The notes under the pieces were generated by a model, which saw only the letters and a program-made list of their open reading frames with translations, made no database searches and had not been told where the DNA came from. Both the position numbers and the translations under genes were made by a program. This document shows, one piece after another, positions 23,520-32,360 of a DNA stretch of 64,000 bases. The stretch's first letter is position 1, and each line of letters opens with the position of its first letter. The stretch is from Anaerolineae bacterium. Lineage in GTDB: Bacteria; Chloroflexota; Anaerolineae; Aggregatilineales; Phototrophicaceae. Location: assembly GCA_022823945.1 (NCBI GenBank), contig JAJEBK010000022.1:62001-126000 (forward strand). The letters run 5' to 3'.

Positions 23520-25766
23520 ATGACCAGTTGGAAAGAACGACTTCAAGACGAGATTCCGCTCGAAATGGCCAAGCTTATCGACACCTACGAAGCGCAGATG
23601 TCGCTGCGCCAACAAGGCAAAATGGATGAGAAGGTCTTTGCCGAGGCGCGCCTGCGCAAAGGGGTCTATGGGCAGCGCTATGACAATGGCCAGCGCCACG
23701 ATGGCGTTCGCACCCAGGCGCTCGCGTATCCATCTGACGACATTGTCAAGGGTCCCGATACGCTTTGGGACGCGCCCGGCATGCAGCGCATCAAGATTCC
23801 TTACGGCGGTTTGAGCGCGCGGCAGTTGGAAGTGTTGTCGGAGTTGGCGGACGAATACGCCGATGGCATCTTGCATATCACCACGCGCCAGGATATTCAG
23901 CTGCATTATGTGCACATCGACGATACGCCCGATTTGATGCGGCGGCTGGCGGCGGTGGGCATCACCACCCAAGAAGCCTGCGGCAACAGCGTGCGCAATA
24001 TCACCGCTTGCGCGCTGGCGGGCGTATGCCACGACGAGGCATTCGATGTCAGCCCCTACGCCGATGCCATGACGCAATTCTTGCTGGCGCACGACGATGT
24101 ACAAGACTTCGGACGCAAATTCAAAGTGGCATTTTCTGGCTGCGCGGGGCATGCCTGTGGCTTGGTCAAAATGCACGACCTGGGCTTGCTGGCGCAATCG
24201 CGCGAAGTCGCTGGCGAGATTCAGCGGGGTTTCACGGTATTTGTTGGCGGTGGCCTGGGCACAGTCCCGCATCAAGCCAAAGCGCTGGCGGATTTCGTCA
24301 CGCCCGAAGAGCTGCTGCCATTGACGCAAGCCATCGCCCGCGTATTTGCCCGCCTGGGCGAAAAGAAAAACCGCAACCGCGCTCGCCTCAAGTTCCTGGT
24401 CGCCAAGCTGGGGATAGACGAATTTCGCCGCCTGGTCGAAGCAGAGCTGGAGGCGCTGCCGCACGATCCACGCCACACCGCCTACCTGGAAAGTGTGGAC
24501 GACTTTGTCTATAAGCCAGCCAAAGCGGGCTTGCGGCTCAATGGCGCGCCGCTGCCCGAAGGCTTCGACGATTGGTATCGCAGCAATATCTATCGCCAGG
24601 CACAGGCTGGTTACAGCGTCGTCACCCTGCATACGCCGCTGGGCGATTTCACGGCGCAGCAGGGCTTTGAGCTGGCGGATATCGCGCGCAAGTATGTCGG
24701 CGACAACATTCGCCTCACAGTCGAGCAGAATATCGTCTTGCGCTGGGTGGCTGATGCCGACCTGCCGGCTCTCTGCCGCGACCTGCGCAAAATCGGATTG
24801 GGCGATGCCCATGCCGGCACCATCGTCGATATCACCACCTGCCCCGGCACCGACACCTGCAAGCTGGGCATCGCTTCGTCGCGCGGCCTGACAGCCGAGC
24901 TGCGCACGCGCTTGATTGAGCGCATCAACCTGCTTCCCGATGCCGTGCGCGAGCTGAAAATCAAAGTCAGCGGCTGCTTCAACTCTTGCGGGCAACACCA
25001 TGTGGCTGATATAGGTTTCTTCGGCAACAGTCGGCGCAGCGGCAATCACAAGCTGCCGCATTTCCAGGTCGTGCTGGGCGGGCAGTGGCAGCAGAATGCC
25101 GGCAGCTATGGCCTGGCTGTTGGGGCTGTTCCCGCCAAGGCGGTGCCCGAAGTGCTGGCTGCGCTGACCGAGCGCTATGTCGCCGAACGCGCCGAAGACG
25201 AAAACTTCCAAAGCTGGGTGAAGCAGCTGGGGCGCAAAGAAATCAAAGCCATGCTGAAGCCCTTTATGCAACTGCCGACATTCGAAGAAAACCCCGCATT
25301 TTTCAGCGACTGGGGCGATTCGCGCGTGTATACGATTGAAGATATCGGCGTCGGCGAATGCGCTGGCGAAGTGGTTTCGCTCTTTTCCATGGAGATATCC
25401 AAAGCCGAATCGACGCACTTTGAGGCGTTGCTGGCGCTGGACGATGGCGACTGGCGGCGCGCGGACGAAAATGCCTATCGCGCTATGGTGCTGGCGGCGC
25501 GGGCGCTGGTGCGCACCAAGAACCTGGATGTGGGCGACGACAGCGACCGCATCGTCAACGAATTCCGCGAGCGCTTTTATGATACAGAACTGGTCTATGA
25601 CCGCTTCGCCAAAGGCAAGTTCGCGCGCTACCTCTTCAAGCGCCATGCCGGCCAGCCGACGCGCCTGGACGAAGATTATGCGCACCAGGTCATCGATGAA
25701 ACGCAGCTATTCATCGAGAATATCCACAGCGCCGAGCAGCGCATCAATGGTGTGATTGTGGGGTAA
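23520..25766 (+). CDS. Ferredoxin-type sulfite/nitrite reductase with C-terminal helical extension
   Basis: Six-electron reduction of sulfite to sulfide with siroheme and [4Fe-4S]. The two ferrite-like halves are present. The first holds HITTRQDIQLHYVHIDD and QEACGNSVRNITACALAG. The second carries the cofactor ligands C441, C447 (TCPGTDTC), C486 and C490 (GCFNSC). The operon of APS reductase and siroheme genes favours sulfite over nitrite as substrate. The protein is 748 aa; about 190 residues after the catalytic core are extra. They contain GVGECAGEVV and a helical, HEPN-like part (AYRAMVLAARALVRTKNL). ATG at 23520 follows GGGAAGA; an upstream TTG at 23472 is less likely. Confidence 0.9.
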   Translation: MTSWKERLQDEIPLEMAKLIDTYEAQMSLRQQGKMDEKVFAEARLRKGVYGQRYDNGQRHDGVRTQALAYPSDDIVKGPDTLWDAPGMQRIKIPYGGLSARQLEVLSELADEYADGILHITTRQDIQLHYVHIDDTPDLMRRLAAVGITTQEACGNSVRNITACALAGVCHDEAFDVSPYADAMTQFLLAHDDVQDFGRKFKVAFSGCAGHACGLVKMHDLGLLAQSREVAGEIQRGFTVFVGGGLGTVPHQAKALADFVTPEELLPLTQAIARVFARLGEKKNRNRARLKFLVAKLGIDEFRRLVEAELEALPHDPRHTAYLESVDDFVYKPAKAGLRLNGAPLPEGFDDWYRSNIYRQAQAGYSVVTLHTPLGDFTAQQGFELADIARKYVGDNIRLTVEQNIVLRWVADADLPALCRDLRKIGLGDAHAGTIVDITTCPGTDTCKLGIASSRGLTAELRTRLIERINLLPDAVRELKIKVSGCFNSCGQHHVADIGFFGNSRRSGNHKLPHFQVVLGGQWQQNAGSYGLAVGAVPAKAVPEVLAALTERYVAERAEDENFQSWVKQLGRKEIKAMLKPFMQLPTFEENPAFFSDWGDSRVYTIEDIGVGECAGEVVSLFSMEISKAESTHFEALLALDDGDWRRADENAYRAMVLAARALVRTKNLDVGDDSDRIVNEFRERFYDTELVYDRFAKGKFARYLFKRHAGQPTRLDEDYAHQVIDETQLFIENIHSAEQRINGVIVG

Positions 25767-25792
25767 GGCAATTCCCCCACAATGCGTTTCCT

Positions 25793-25822
25793 GTAGGAGG
25801 CGAGACTTGTGTCGCCCACTTG
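25793..25822. repeat. Hairpin repeat, family 2, copy 1
   Basis: GTAGGAGGCGAGACTTG followed by TGTCGCCCACTTG. The arms GGCGA / TCGCC form a hairpin. It is nearly the same as 36810-36839 and related to 56209-56233. It lies in the 123-bp gap inside the sulfate operon and could attenuate or stabilise the message. Confidence 0.6.
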
Positions 25823-25889
25823 ACGGAATGTGAACGCAAATGGGCGATATGAATAGCGCCTCTACATGTACGCCGCGAAAGGACTATGC

Positions 25890-26468
25890 ATGCAAACCGT
25901 ACCCAAACGACTCGCCGTGAAGCTCAACCTGGCTCGAGCGCCGCAATTGCAGCCAGCGGACATCATGCCCATTTTTCAGCGCTGGATTCAACAGCGGACT
26001 GTGCCGGGCATGCTGATTGATGTGATCGACTACAAGCATGTGGCCGAAGGACCTGGCATCGTGCTGATCGCCGATGAAGCCGACTACGCCTGGGATCTGG
26101 GCGCGGGGCAGGCCGGTCTGCGCTACATCCGCAAGCGCGCGCTGCCGGACAGCCTCGCCGCTGCCCTGCGCCTGTGCTTTGAGCGGGCAGTCCTTGCCGC
26201 GCGGCAGTTGGAAGAAGAAGCGCCCGGCGCTGTGGTTTTCGACTTTGCAGCCGCCGAGATCAGCTTCCTCGACCGCTTGGCTTACCCCAACGAAGCTGGC
26301 GTGGCGTCATCGACTCAAAGCGCACTGAGCGAGCTTTTGCCCGGCCTGCTGGGCACGGATGTAACCTTGTCGCGGCTGCATGACGATGCGCGCTATCTGC
26401 TGGCTTTTCGCTGTGAGGCTGGGCGCTCCCTGGCCGATTTGATGCCCGTCTCGGCGCTGGCGGGATAG
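25890..26468 (+). CDS. Conserved-looking hypothetical protein of the sulfate operon
   Basis: 192-aa soluble protein with no family I recognise. It is well ordered: LQPADIMPIFQRWIQQRTVPGMLIDVIDY near the N-terminus, GIVLIADEADYAWDL, a helical middle (LAAALRLCFERAVLAARQLE) and LLGTDVTLSRLHDDARYLL near the end. There are no Cys clusters, membrane helices or nucleotide motifs. ATG at 25890 has AAAGGA 6 nt upstream. It lies between the sulfite reductase and the sulfotransferase (6-nt gap), so a link to sulfur metabolism is likely by context, but its job is unknown. Confidence 0.7.
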   Translation: MQTVPKRLAVKLNLARAPQLQPADIMPIFQRWIQQRTVPGMLIDVIDYKHVAEGPGIVLIADEADYAWDLGAGQAGLRYIRKRALPDSLAAALRLCFERAVLAARQLEEEAPGAVVFDFAAAEISFLDRLAYPNEAGVASSTQSALSELLPGLLGTDVTLSRLHDDARYLLAFRCEAGRSLADLMPVSALAG

Positions 26469-26474
26469 CGGCGG

Positions 26475-27212
26475 ATGTCCGTAACCCGGTCATATTTCAT
26501 CTGCTTTGCCGTGCGCAGCGGCAGCAGTTTGCTCTGCCAGCTTCTGGCCGATACTGGCCTGGCGGGTAGACCAGAAGAACATTTTTATCACAACATTTCA
26601 CCCGACAATCTACGCGGCGAACCGATCGCCGACTACGAAAGCAGCATTGCTGACGCGCTGAAGTCCCATACCACAGCCAATGGCGTCTTTGGCAGCAAGA
26701 TCGGCGGCGGCTATTGGCAGGACTTCACGCGGCGCTTGCTGGGCATTGAAGCCTTGGCTGGGCTGCCTCTGCGCGAGGCGCTCGACCGCTGCTTTCCAGG
26801 CTTGCGCTATATCCATTTGACGCGGCGCAACAAAGTGCGGCAAGCTGTCTCGCACTGGCTGGCTATCCAAAGCGGGCGCTGGAGCTCGCAGCATATCGCC
26901 ACGAATGTTTCGCCACAGTATGACTTCGCCGCGATTGATACGCTGCTGCAAGAGCTGGCATTCCGCGAGGCAGTCTGGGCGGACTACTTCGCTCGCAATG
27001 GCATCATCCCCCTGCAACTGGTTTATGAAGACTTCGTGCAGCAAAAGGAGGCGACCATCCTGCGCATTCTCGACTATCTGCAGATCCAGCGCCCAGCGGA
27101 CTTCCAGGTCCCGTCGCCGCGTCATCAGCCAGTGGGCGGCGAATTGGCAGAGCAATGGACGCAGCGCTTCCGCAAAGAAAAACAGGCACAATTCTGGACT
27201 GCTTTCTGGTAA
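26475..27212 (+). CDS. Stf0-type sulfotransferase
   Basis: Transfers sulfate from PAPS to a carbohydrate or other acceptor. The 5'-phosphosulfate loop is FAVRSGSSLLCQLLADTGLAG; YIHLTRRNKVRQAVSHWLA is the 3'-phosphate-binding region. EEHF and the C-terminal WTQRFRKEKQAQFW also match Stf0, first studied as a mycobacterial trehalose 2-sulfotransferase. At 245 aa it is typical. It is the last gene of the sulfate operon. Because the operon encodes APS rather than PAPS reduction, PAPS for this enzyme needs an APS kinase elsewhere. The acceptor is unknown. Confidence 0.85.
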   Translation: MSVTRSYFICFAVRSGSSLLCQLLADTGLAGRPEEHFYHNISPDNLRGEPIADYESSIADALKSHTTANGVFGSKIGGGYWQDFTRRLLGIEALAGLPLREALDRCFPGLRYIHLTRRNKVRQAVSHWLAIQSGRWSSQHIATNVSPQYDFAAIDTLLQELAFREAVWADYFARNGIIPLQLVYEDFVQQKEATILRILDYLQIQRPADFQVPSPRHQPVGGELAEQWTQRFRKEKQAQFWTAFW

Positions 27213-27292
27213 CCGCAGAGGAAACACCAGTGCGCGGGGGCGGCGAATCGGGTATAGTTTCACGACCGACCCGTCCACGCGAAAGCCAGCCC

Positions 27293-28474
27293 ATGACCCA
27301 ATACAATTTTGACGAAATCATTGACCGCCGTCATCACAGCAGCGCCAAGTGGAGCCTGGTCGAAGGCGACTGTCTGCCCATGTGGGTCGCCGATATGGAT
27401 TTCCGATCGCCACCCAGCGCCATCGAAGCCATGCAGGAAAGAGCCCGGCATGGCGTTTTCGGCTATACGCTCGATCCCCCGCAGCTGAAAGAAGCGGTCG
27501 TCGAGCGCATGAGCCGCCTTTACGATTGGCAGATCACGCCCGACGATGTGCTGTTTTCGCCTGGCATGGTGCTGGCTTTGTGCGCCGTCTGCCGTGAATT
27601 TGGCGCGCCCGGCGATGGCGTCTTGATGCAGACTCCCGTGTATGGCTCCTTCTTCAAAGCCGCTCGCGCCAATCGAAAATTCGCCGTCAGCATCGACATG
27701 GATTATGTCGCCGACGATGCGCATACCTTTCATTACGAAAACGATTATGACGCCTTTGAGCAGGTAGCCCGCGAGCCCCAGACATCCATCCACCTGCAGT
27801 GCAGCCCGCAAAATCCGGCCGGCTTTATCACTCCGCGCGCCGAGCTGGAAACCATCGGCGAAATCTGCCTGCGCCACAATGTGCTCATCGTCGCCGACGA
27901 GATTCACTCCGATCTCATCCTGGAAGGGCAGCACATCCCTATCGCGACGCTGTCGGACGAAATCGCCCAGAACACCATCACCATGATCGCGCCCAGCAAG
28001 ACCTACAACCTGGCTGGTATGGCTTGCTCGGTGCTCATCGCCCAAAACCCCAAACTGCGCGAACAGCTGGCGGCGGCGCTGCGGAACATCAGCGCGCACG
28101 TCAATATCATGGGCTATGCGGCGGCGTATGGCGCGTATAGCGGCGGCGATGACTGGCTGGAGCAGTTGCTCCTTTATCTGAAAGCCAATCGCGACTTCGC
28201 CATTGACTACATTCGCAAGCACATGCCGGGCATCAAAACCACCATTCCCCAAGCCACCTATTTGCTTTGGCTCGATATGCGCGATCTGCCCATAGAAGGC
28301 GATTTGATGGACTTCTGTCGCGAGATGGCTGGAGTCGCGCCGTCGCCAGGCACATTCTTCGGGTCTGCCTATGGCGGCTTTGCGCGGCTGAACTTTGGCT
28401 GCCCACGCGCTGTACTGGAAGAAGGGCTGGGGCGTCTGCGTGTCGCGGTGGAGCAGCTGTGCGCCCCTTCCTGA
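27293..28474 (+). CDS. PatB/MalY-type pyridoxal-phosphate C-S lyase or aminotransferase
   Basis: Fold-type I PLP enzyme of the MalY/PatB subgroup. Known members cleave cystathionine or cysteine to release ammonia, pyruvate and sulfide. It starts YNFDEIIDRRHHSSAKW, the subgroup's hallmark, and continues MWVADMDFRSPP, LQCSPQNPAGFITPRAEL, IVADEIHSDLIL and the PLP lysine in APSKTYNLAGMACS (Lys236). Length is 393 aa. The long upstream extension of the frame is spurious: ATG at 27293 matches the family start, and a TATAGT box lies 35 nt before it. It overlaps the nucleoside hydrolase gene by 16 nt, an odd partner for a sulfur amino-acid lyase. Confidence 0.88.
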   Translation: MTQYNFDEIIDRRHHSSAKWSLVEGDCLPMWVADMDFRSPPSAIEAMQERARHGVFGYTLDPPQLKEAVVERMSRLYDWQITPDDVLFSPGMVLALCAVCREFGAPGDGVLMQTPVYGSFFKAARANRKFAVSIDMDYVADDAHTFHYENDYDAFEQVAREPQTSIHLQCSPQNPAGFITPRAELETIGEICLRHNVLIVADEIHSDLILEGQHIPIATLSDEIAQNTITMIAPSKTYNLAGMACSVLIAQNPKLREQLAAALRNISAHVNIMGYAAAYGAYSGGDDWLEQLLLYLKANRDFAIDYIRKHMPGIKTTIPQATYLLWLDMRDLPIEGDLMDFCREMAGVAPSPGTFFGSAYGGFARLNFGCPRAVLEEGLGRLRVAVEQLCAPS

Positions 28475-29427
28475 TCGATACCGACGCCGGCTCGGACGAT
28501 GCCGTGGCTGTGGTCATGGCGCTGCGGCAGCATGATGTCGATGTGCGGGCTATTACGGCCGTGGCGGGCAATGTGCCGCTCGGGCAAGCGCTGCAAAATG
28601 CCCGCTATTTTGTCGAATTGTGCGCTGCCGATGTGCCTGTGTATGCCGGCGCAGATCGTCCACTGCTGCGCGACTATGTCAGCGCCGACTGGTTTCATGG
28701 CGCAGATGGCCTGGGCGATTGGGGCGACCGCTATGTGCCGCGGCGCACGCAAGCAACAGCCGGGCACGCTGTCGACGCCATCATCGACCTGGCGCGCGCT
28801 GCCAGCGACCTGACCATCGTTACGCTGGGTCCATTGACCAACCTGGCGCTGGCGCTGCGCAAAGCCCCGGATATCGCCGAGCGCGTCGACCGCTGCGTCA
28901 TCATGGGCGGAGCAGCCTGCACCAACGGCAATGTTACGCCGGCCGCCGAATATAACATCTGGTGCGACCCCGAAGCGGCGCAAATCGTCTTTCGCTCTGG
29001 CTTGGCGATTGAAATGGTCGGCTGGGAATTCAGCCAAGGACCCTTTGTGCTCTCGCTGCAAGACATTGAGGCGCTGCGCGATCTGAACACGCCGTATGCA
29101 GAATTCGCCATTGATTCCAATATCAAAGGCATGCGCGGCTATGAAGTGCAGACAGGCGAAATCGGCATTTCATTGCCCGATGGGGTGGCCATGGCGGTGG
29201 CGATTGATCCATCCATCTGTGGCCGGTCGAGCCACCATGCGGTGGATGTGGAATGCGACAGCGAATTGACGCGCGGCATGACGGTGGTCGACAAGCTGGG
29301 TGTGACGGCGGACGAACGCAATCAATCGGCCTGGCGCGCTGCCTTGCAAACCCCGACCAAACCCTCCATATGCTGGGAGCTGGATGCCCAGCGCTGGAAA
29401 ACCATGCTGTTTCGGCTGCTCGGCTGA
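28459..29427 (+). CDS. Nucleoside hydrolase family protein (second copy)
   Basis: Predicted N-ribohydrolase, paralogous to the gene at 1258-2181. It has FLIDTDAGSDDAVAVVMALR at residues 4-23, VHG-like FHGADGLGDWG, VTLGPLTNLALAL, and MGGAACTNGNVTPAAEYN. As in the other copy, the C-terminal catalytic HD is replaced by PD (LPDGVAMAVAIDP), so only the metal-binding Asp is kept. GTG at 28459 is preceded by GGTGGAG and starts inside the end of the MalY-like gene, indicating coupled translation. At 322 aa it is normal. Confidence 0.88.
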   Translation: MRPFLIDTDAGSDDAVAVVMALRQHDVDVRAITAVAGNVPLGQALQNARYFVELCAADVPVYAGADRPLLRDYVSADWFHGADGLGDWGDRYVPRRTQATAGHAVDAIIDLARAASDLTIVTLGPLTNLALALRKAPDIAERVDRCVIMGGAACTNGNVTPAAEYNIWCDPEAAQIVFRSGLAIEMVGWEFSQGPFVLSLQDIEALRDLNTPYAEFAIDSNIKGMRGYEVQTGEIGISLPDGVAMAVAIDPSICGRSSHHAVDVECDSELTRGMTVVDKLGVTADERNQSAWRAALQTPTKPSICWELDAQRWKTMLFRLLG

Positions 29428-29487
29428 GTTTCGCCTGGCGCTGTGAAAGCACATATTTTCTATAGTGCCAAGTGGCGAATCCTGCGC

Positions 29488-29493
29488 TATACT
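29488..29493 (+). promoter_or_regulatory. Probable -10 box of dnaN
   Basis: TATACT 64 nt before the dnaN start, in a 130-bp intergenic region. No convincing -35 at the right distance. Confidence 0.35.
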
Positions 29494-29557
29494 ACTTCGC
29501 ATCAGATTGCCTACACCATGCGCCGCGCTCATGCGCCGTCAAAGCAGGAGTTAGAAC

Positions 29558-30682
29558 ATGATTGTTAGCGTCCTCCAGGAGAATCTGGCGAAGAGCCTGG
29601 GCATCGTCACCCGCGCCATCGAAAGCAGCCCGCCCCTGCCGGTATTAAGCAATGTGCTGCTGGAAACCGAGGATTCGCGGTTGAAACTCTCGGCGACCAA
29701 CCTCGAGGTGAGCATAACAGCCTGGATCGGCGCAAAGGTCGAGCAGGCTGGCAGCATCACACTGCCCGCGCGCACTTTCAGCGAATTAGTCGGCACCCTC
29801 TCTCGCGAGCGGATCGATATGAAGCTGGATGCGTCTACGCACACCATGGAAATGCGCTGTGGCGTGCAGACTACCAACATTCGTGGCATCGACGCCGACG
29901 AATTCCCGCCCATCAATCACGGACCAGAAGCCGATTTCCACCTGGCTGGCGATACGCTCAAAGAGATGATCAACCAGACAGTCTTTGCGGCCGCCACCGA
30001 GATGAACCGACCCATCTTGACCGGCGTCTATGTCAAGCTGGAAGACACTACATTGACCATGGCCGCGGCGGATGGTTATCGACTGGCTGTGCGCACCAGC
30101 GAAATGGCAAATAGCTTCGACGAAAAGCAGGATATGGTCATCCCGGCGCGCACCATGAACGAAGTGGCGCGCATCTGTGGCGATGATATGGAAGTCGGCG
30201 TCTGCCTGCCCAAAGAGCGCAACGCCATCACTTTCACCGCGCCCAATGTGGTGATCACCTCGCAAGCGCTGGATGGACGATTCCCTGATTTCGCCGCCAT
30301 CATTCCGCGCTCCTTCGCTACGACGACCATGCTCTATACCAGCGATCTGCTGGCGGTCTGCCGGCGCGCCGAGATCTTTGCCCGCGACAACGCCAACAGC
30401 AGCACCATGGTTGTGCGCCCGGCTGACAATCCTGGCGAACCAGCCGATGTCATGATCGTCGGCAAGAGCGCCGAGCGGGGCGATACCGAAGGCGCTGCCC
30501 AAGCCACTGCCGAGGGCGAGCCGCTGGATATCTCGTTCAACATCAAATACCTGATTGATGTGCTGAATGTCATCAAAGAAGAGCGCGTGATCTTCCAGAG
30601 CAACGGACCAGAGAATCCCGGCGTGCTCAAGCCAGAAGAGCGCGAAGACTTCGTGCATGTCATCATGCCGATGAGCAAATAA
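29558..30682 (+). CDS. dnaN: DNA polymerase III beta subunit (sliding clamp)
   Basis: Ring-shaped processivity clamp for the replicative polymerase. All three clamp domains are present in 374 aa: MIVSVLQENLAKSLGIVTRAI with PVLSNVLLE (domain 1); FAAATEMNRPILTGVYVKLE with ADGYRLAVR (domain 2); and the C-terminal LIDVLNVIKEERVIFQ ... HVIMPMSK. The last residues, VHVIMPM, match the conserved clamp end that binds partner peptides. The ATG has AGGAG at 9 nt. It is not next to dnaA or recF, so it is away from the classic origin arrangement; no DnaA-box cluster was recognised nearby. Confidence 0.95.
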   Translation: MIVSVLQENLAKSLGIVTRAIESSPPLPVLSNVLLETEDSRLKLSATNLEVSITAWIGAKVEQAGSITLPARTFSELVGTLSRERIDMKLDASTHTMEMRCGVQTTNIRGIDADEFPPINHGPEADFHLAGDTLKEMINQTVFAAATEMNRPILTGVYVKLEDTTLTMAAADGYRLAVRTSEMANSFDEKQDMVIPARTMNEVARICGDDMEVGVCLPKERNAITFTAPNVVITSQALDGRFPDFAAIIPRSFATTTMLYTSDLLAVCRRAEIFARDNANSSTMVVRPADNPGEPADVMIVGKSAERGDTEGAAQATAEGEPLDISFNIKYLIDVLNVIKEERVIFQSNGPENPGVLKPEEREDFVHVIMPMSK

Positions 30683-30696
30683 ACGCAGCCGGCCGG

Positions 30697-31194
30697 ATGA
30701 TCTCGCCAGAAGGCGCTCAGCGCGTCCGCCCCAATATGCCGCATTATGGCGTCGCCGCCGATGCCACTGCGGGCATGCTCAGCTGGGATTGGGTTGCGCA
30801 GCAGATGCAGACCGCGCGCAATTATTGGATCTGCAGCGTGCGCGCCGATGGCCGGCCACATGCCGCGCCTGTCTGGGGTGCCTGGTTCGCCCGGGCGCTC
30901 TTCTTTGGAACGGACGAGAACTCTGTCAAAGCCGCCAACATCCTCCGCGATCCGCGCGTCGTCATTCACCTGGACAGCGGCGACGATGTCGTCATCTTTG
31001 AAGGCGAGTTGGCACCAGCAGCGCTCTCCGCCGAGTCTATGGCCGCCCTCGACGCCCTCTACACCGAAAAATACGGCATCAGCCCCGAACTGGATACGAG
31101 CGATTCGCTGCTTTTCCAGATGCATCCGCGAAAGGTCTTCGCCTGGCAGGAAAAAGACTTCCCGTCCACGGCGACCTGCTGGCTCTTCGATTAG
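30697..31194 (+). CDS. Pyridoxamine 5'-phosphate oxidase-fold protein
   Basis: Split-barrel flavin-binding family protein (PNPOx-like). Evidence is the N-terminal half: YWICSVRADGRPHAAPVWGAWF, ALFFGTDENSVKAANILRDPRV, VIHLDSGDDVVIFEGEL. These correspond to the strand order and phosphate contacts of the family. Members use FMN or F420 or bind haem; nothing here decides which. The C-terminal WQEKDFPSTATCWLFD is typical of the short F420-dependent-type proteins. It begins 14 nt after dnaN on the same strand. 165 aa. Confidence 0.75.
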   Translation: MISPEGAQRVRPNMPHYGVAADATAGMLSWDWVAQQMQTARNYWICSVRADGRPHAAPVWGAWFARALFFGTDENSVKAANILRDPRVVIHLDSGDDVVIFEGELAPAALSAESMAALDALYTEKYGISPELDTSDSLLFQMHPRKVFAWQEKDFPSTATCWLFD

Positions 31195-32360
31195 CGCGCT
31201 TTGAACTGAATCAGCCCGCGCTTGCCATTGACTCGCCACTCGGGGTCGCTGGCGCATAACTCTTTCGCCATGGCTGCGCTGGGCAAGCCGACCAGCGGGT
31301 CGCTCTTCAGCGTGCGCAGGCACAGCGCCGGCGCATCGAGATAACCCAGCACATCTGCGAAGGGCGTTTGCACGTCCCAAAGGCAGTCTCCGACAGCGCG
31401 GCGGTAGTTGGCATCGCCTTTGATAATCACCAGACGCGCCTTGTTCAGCGCCCTGTGCAGGCTGCTGGGCATGTCCCACAGAAAATGACTGCTGTTCCAA
31501 AAAGCATGTGGCAGAAAGCGCAATCGTTCGGCTGACCAGGCATCGCACAAACGACTCGCCAGTGCCGCCGCTTCATCCCCGCGCCGCTCCATCTCCGCCA
31601 GCATCAGCCAGATATCGCTTGGCGTGGCATCGCTGACGAAGGTGGGCGCTGCCTTGAGACAGACAACCAAGCGCATGCCCGGCAGCCGCAGAAGCGAGTC
31701 CACCAGCGCCAAATCCATCGCCAGCTCCGAGCCGGCATTGTCCGCGACCAGGTAAATGGCGCCAGCGGGTTCGCCCAGCACCTGCGCGATCACCGCTTCT
31801 CGATCGTCGACCAGCAGGTCTTCGGCGCTGGTTTCTGTGCCATGCTGCATGGACGCGGCATAACTCAGGTCGATGCGATTCGCCCACAAATCCAGCGCCA
31901 GCATGCGATTCAGCGCGTCCGCCAAGGTGTCGTCAGGCTGCATTGCCCGCTCAACCAGCCGCCACAAGGCATTGCCCTGCAATTCAGCCAGCTTCTTGGG
32001 GGCGAAAGGATCACGACCGGTTTCCTGCCAGCGCGCGGCTTCAAGAATCCAGCGATAGGCATAAGTTTCCGCAAAAAACCACTCGGCATTGTGCCAGCCC
32101 GGTTGGCTCTGTACGATCTCGCGCTGCTTGTCGATCGCGCGCAGCCACTCGTCATGATCCGGCGCGGTTTTGGGCAGAGGCGAGATCGGCGCGCCATAAG
32201 CTATCTCGTCGCGCAGCTTTTGCAGTCTCGTCCGAATGCTCGCGTCGTAGTCGCTGTTGAGCGCCAGGGTCTCGTCAATGATGGCGGGCAGGCGAACGCG
32301 CATGGTGTTGTTGGCGAAGGCGTTGCTGCTGTCTGTCCGGATAGGCGCTGGGCGCTGCAT
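31191..32360 (-). CDS. DUF89/ARMT1-type damage-control phosphatase
   Basis: Metal-dependent phosphatase family that removes harmful phosphorylated metabolites (human ARMT1, yeast YMR027W). Diagnostic motifs: LVADNAGSELAMDLALVD (Asp and Asn metal ligands, near residue 207), VIIKGDANYRRAVGD and LRTLKSDPLVGL. The N-terminal helical part, with NAEWFFAETYAYRWILEA, also fits. At 389 aa it is normal. Its ATG overlaps the stop of the R3H ATPase gene by one base (TGATG), so both are made together. The 3' end overlaps the convergent PNPOx-like gene by 4 bp. The substrate is unknown. Confidence 0.88.
   Translation of the reverse strand: MQRPAPIRTDSSNAFANNTMRVRLPAIIDETLALNSDYDASIRTRLQKLRDEIAYGAPISPLPKTAPDHDEWLRAIDKQREIVQSQPGWHNAEWFFAETYAYRWILEAARWQETGRDPFAPKKLAELQGNALWRLVERAMQPDDTLADALNRMLALDLWANRIDLSYAASMQHGTETSAEDLLVDDREAVIAQVLGEPAGAIYLVADNAGSELAMDLALVDSLLRLPGMRLVVCLKAAPTFVSDATPSDIWLMLAEMERRGDEAAALASRLCDAWSAERLRFLPHAFWNSSHFLWDMPSSLHRALNKARLVIIKGDANYRRAVGDCLWDVQTPFADVLGYLDAPALCLRTLKSDPLVGLPSAAMAKELCASDPEWRVNGKRGLIQFKAR

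Noticed and set aside
23160..25685. 841-codon open frame on the minus strand
   Set aside because: It lies opposite the sulfite reductase, has no ribosome site or family motif, and shows the composition expected of an antisense frame in GC-rich DNA.
29428..29557. Chromosome origin next to dnaN
   Set aside because: dnaA, recF and gyrB are absent, the gap is short, and no cluster of TTATCCACA-like boxes was seen.
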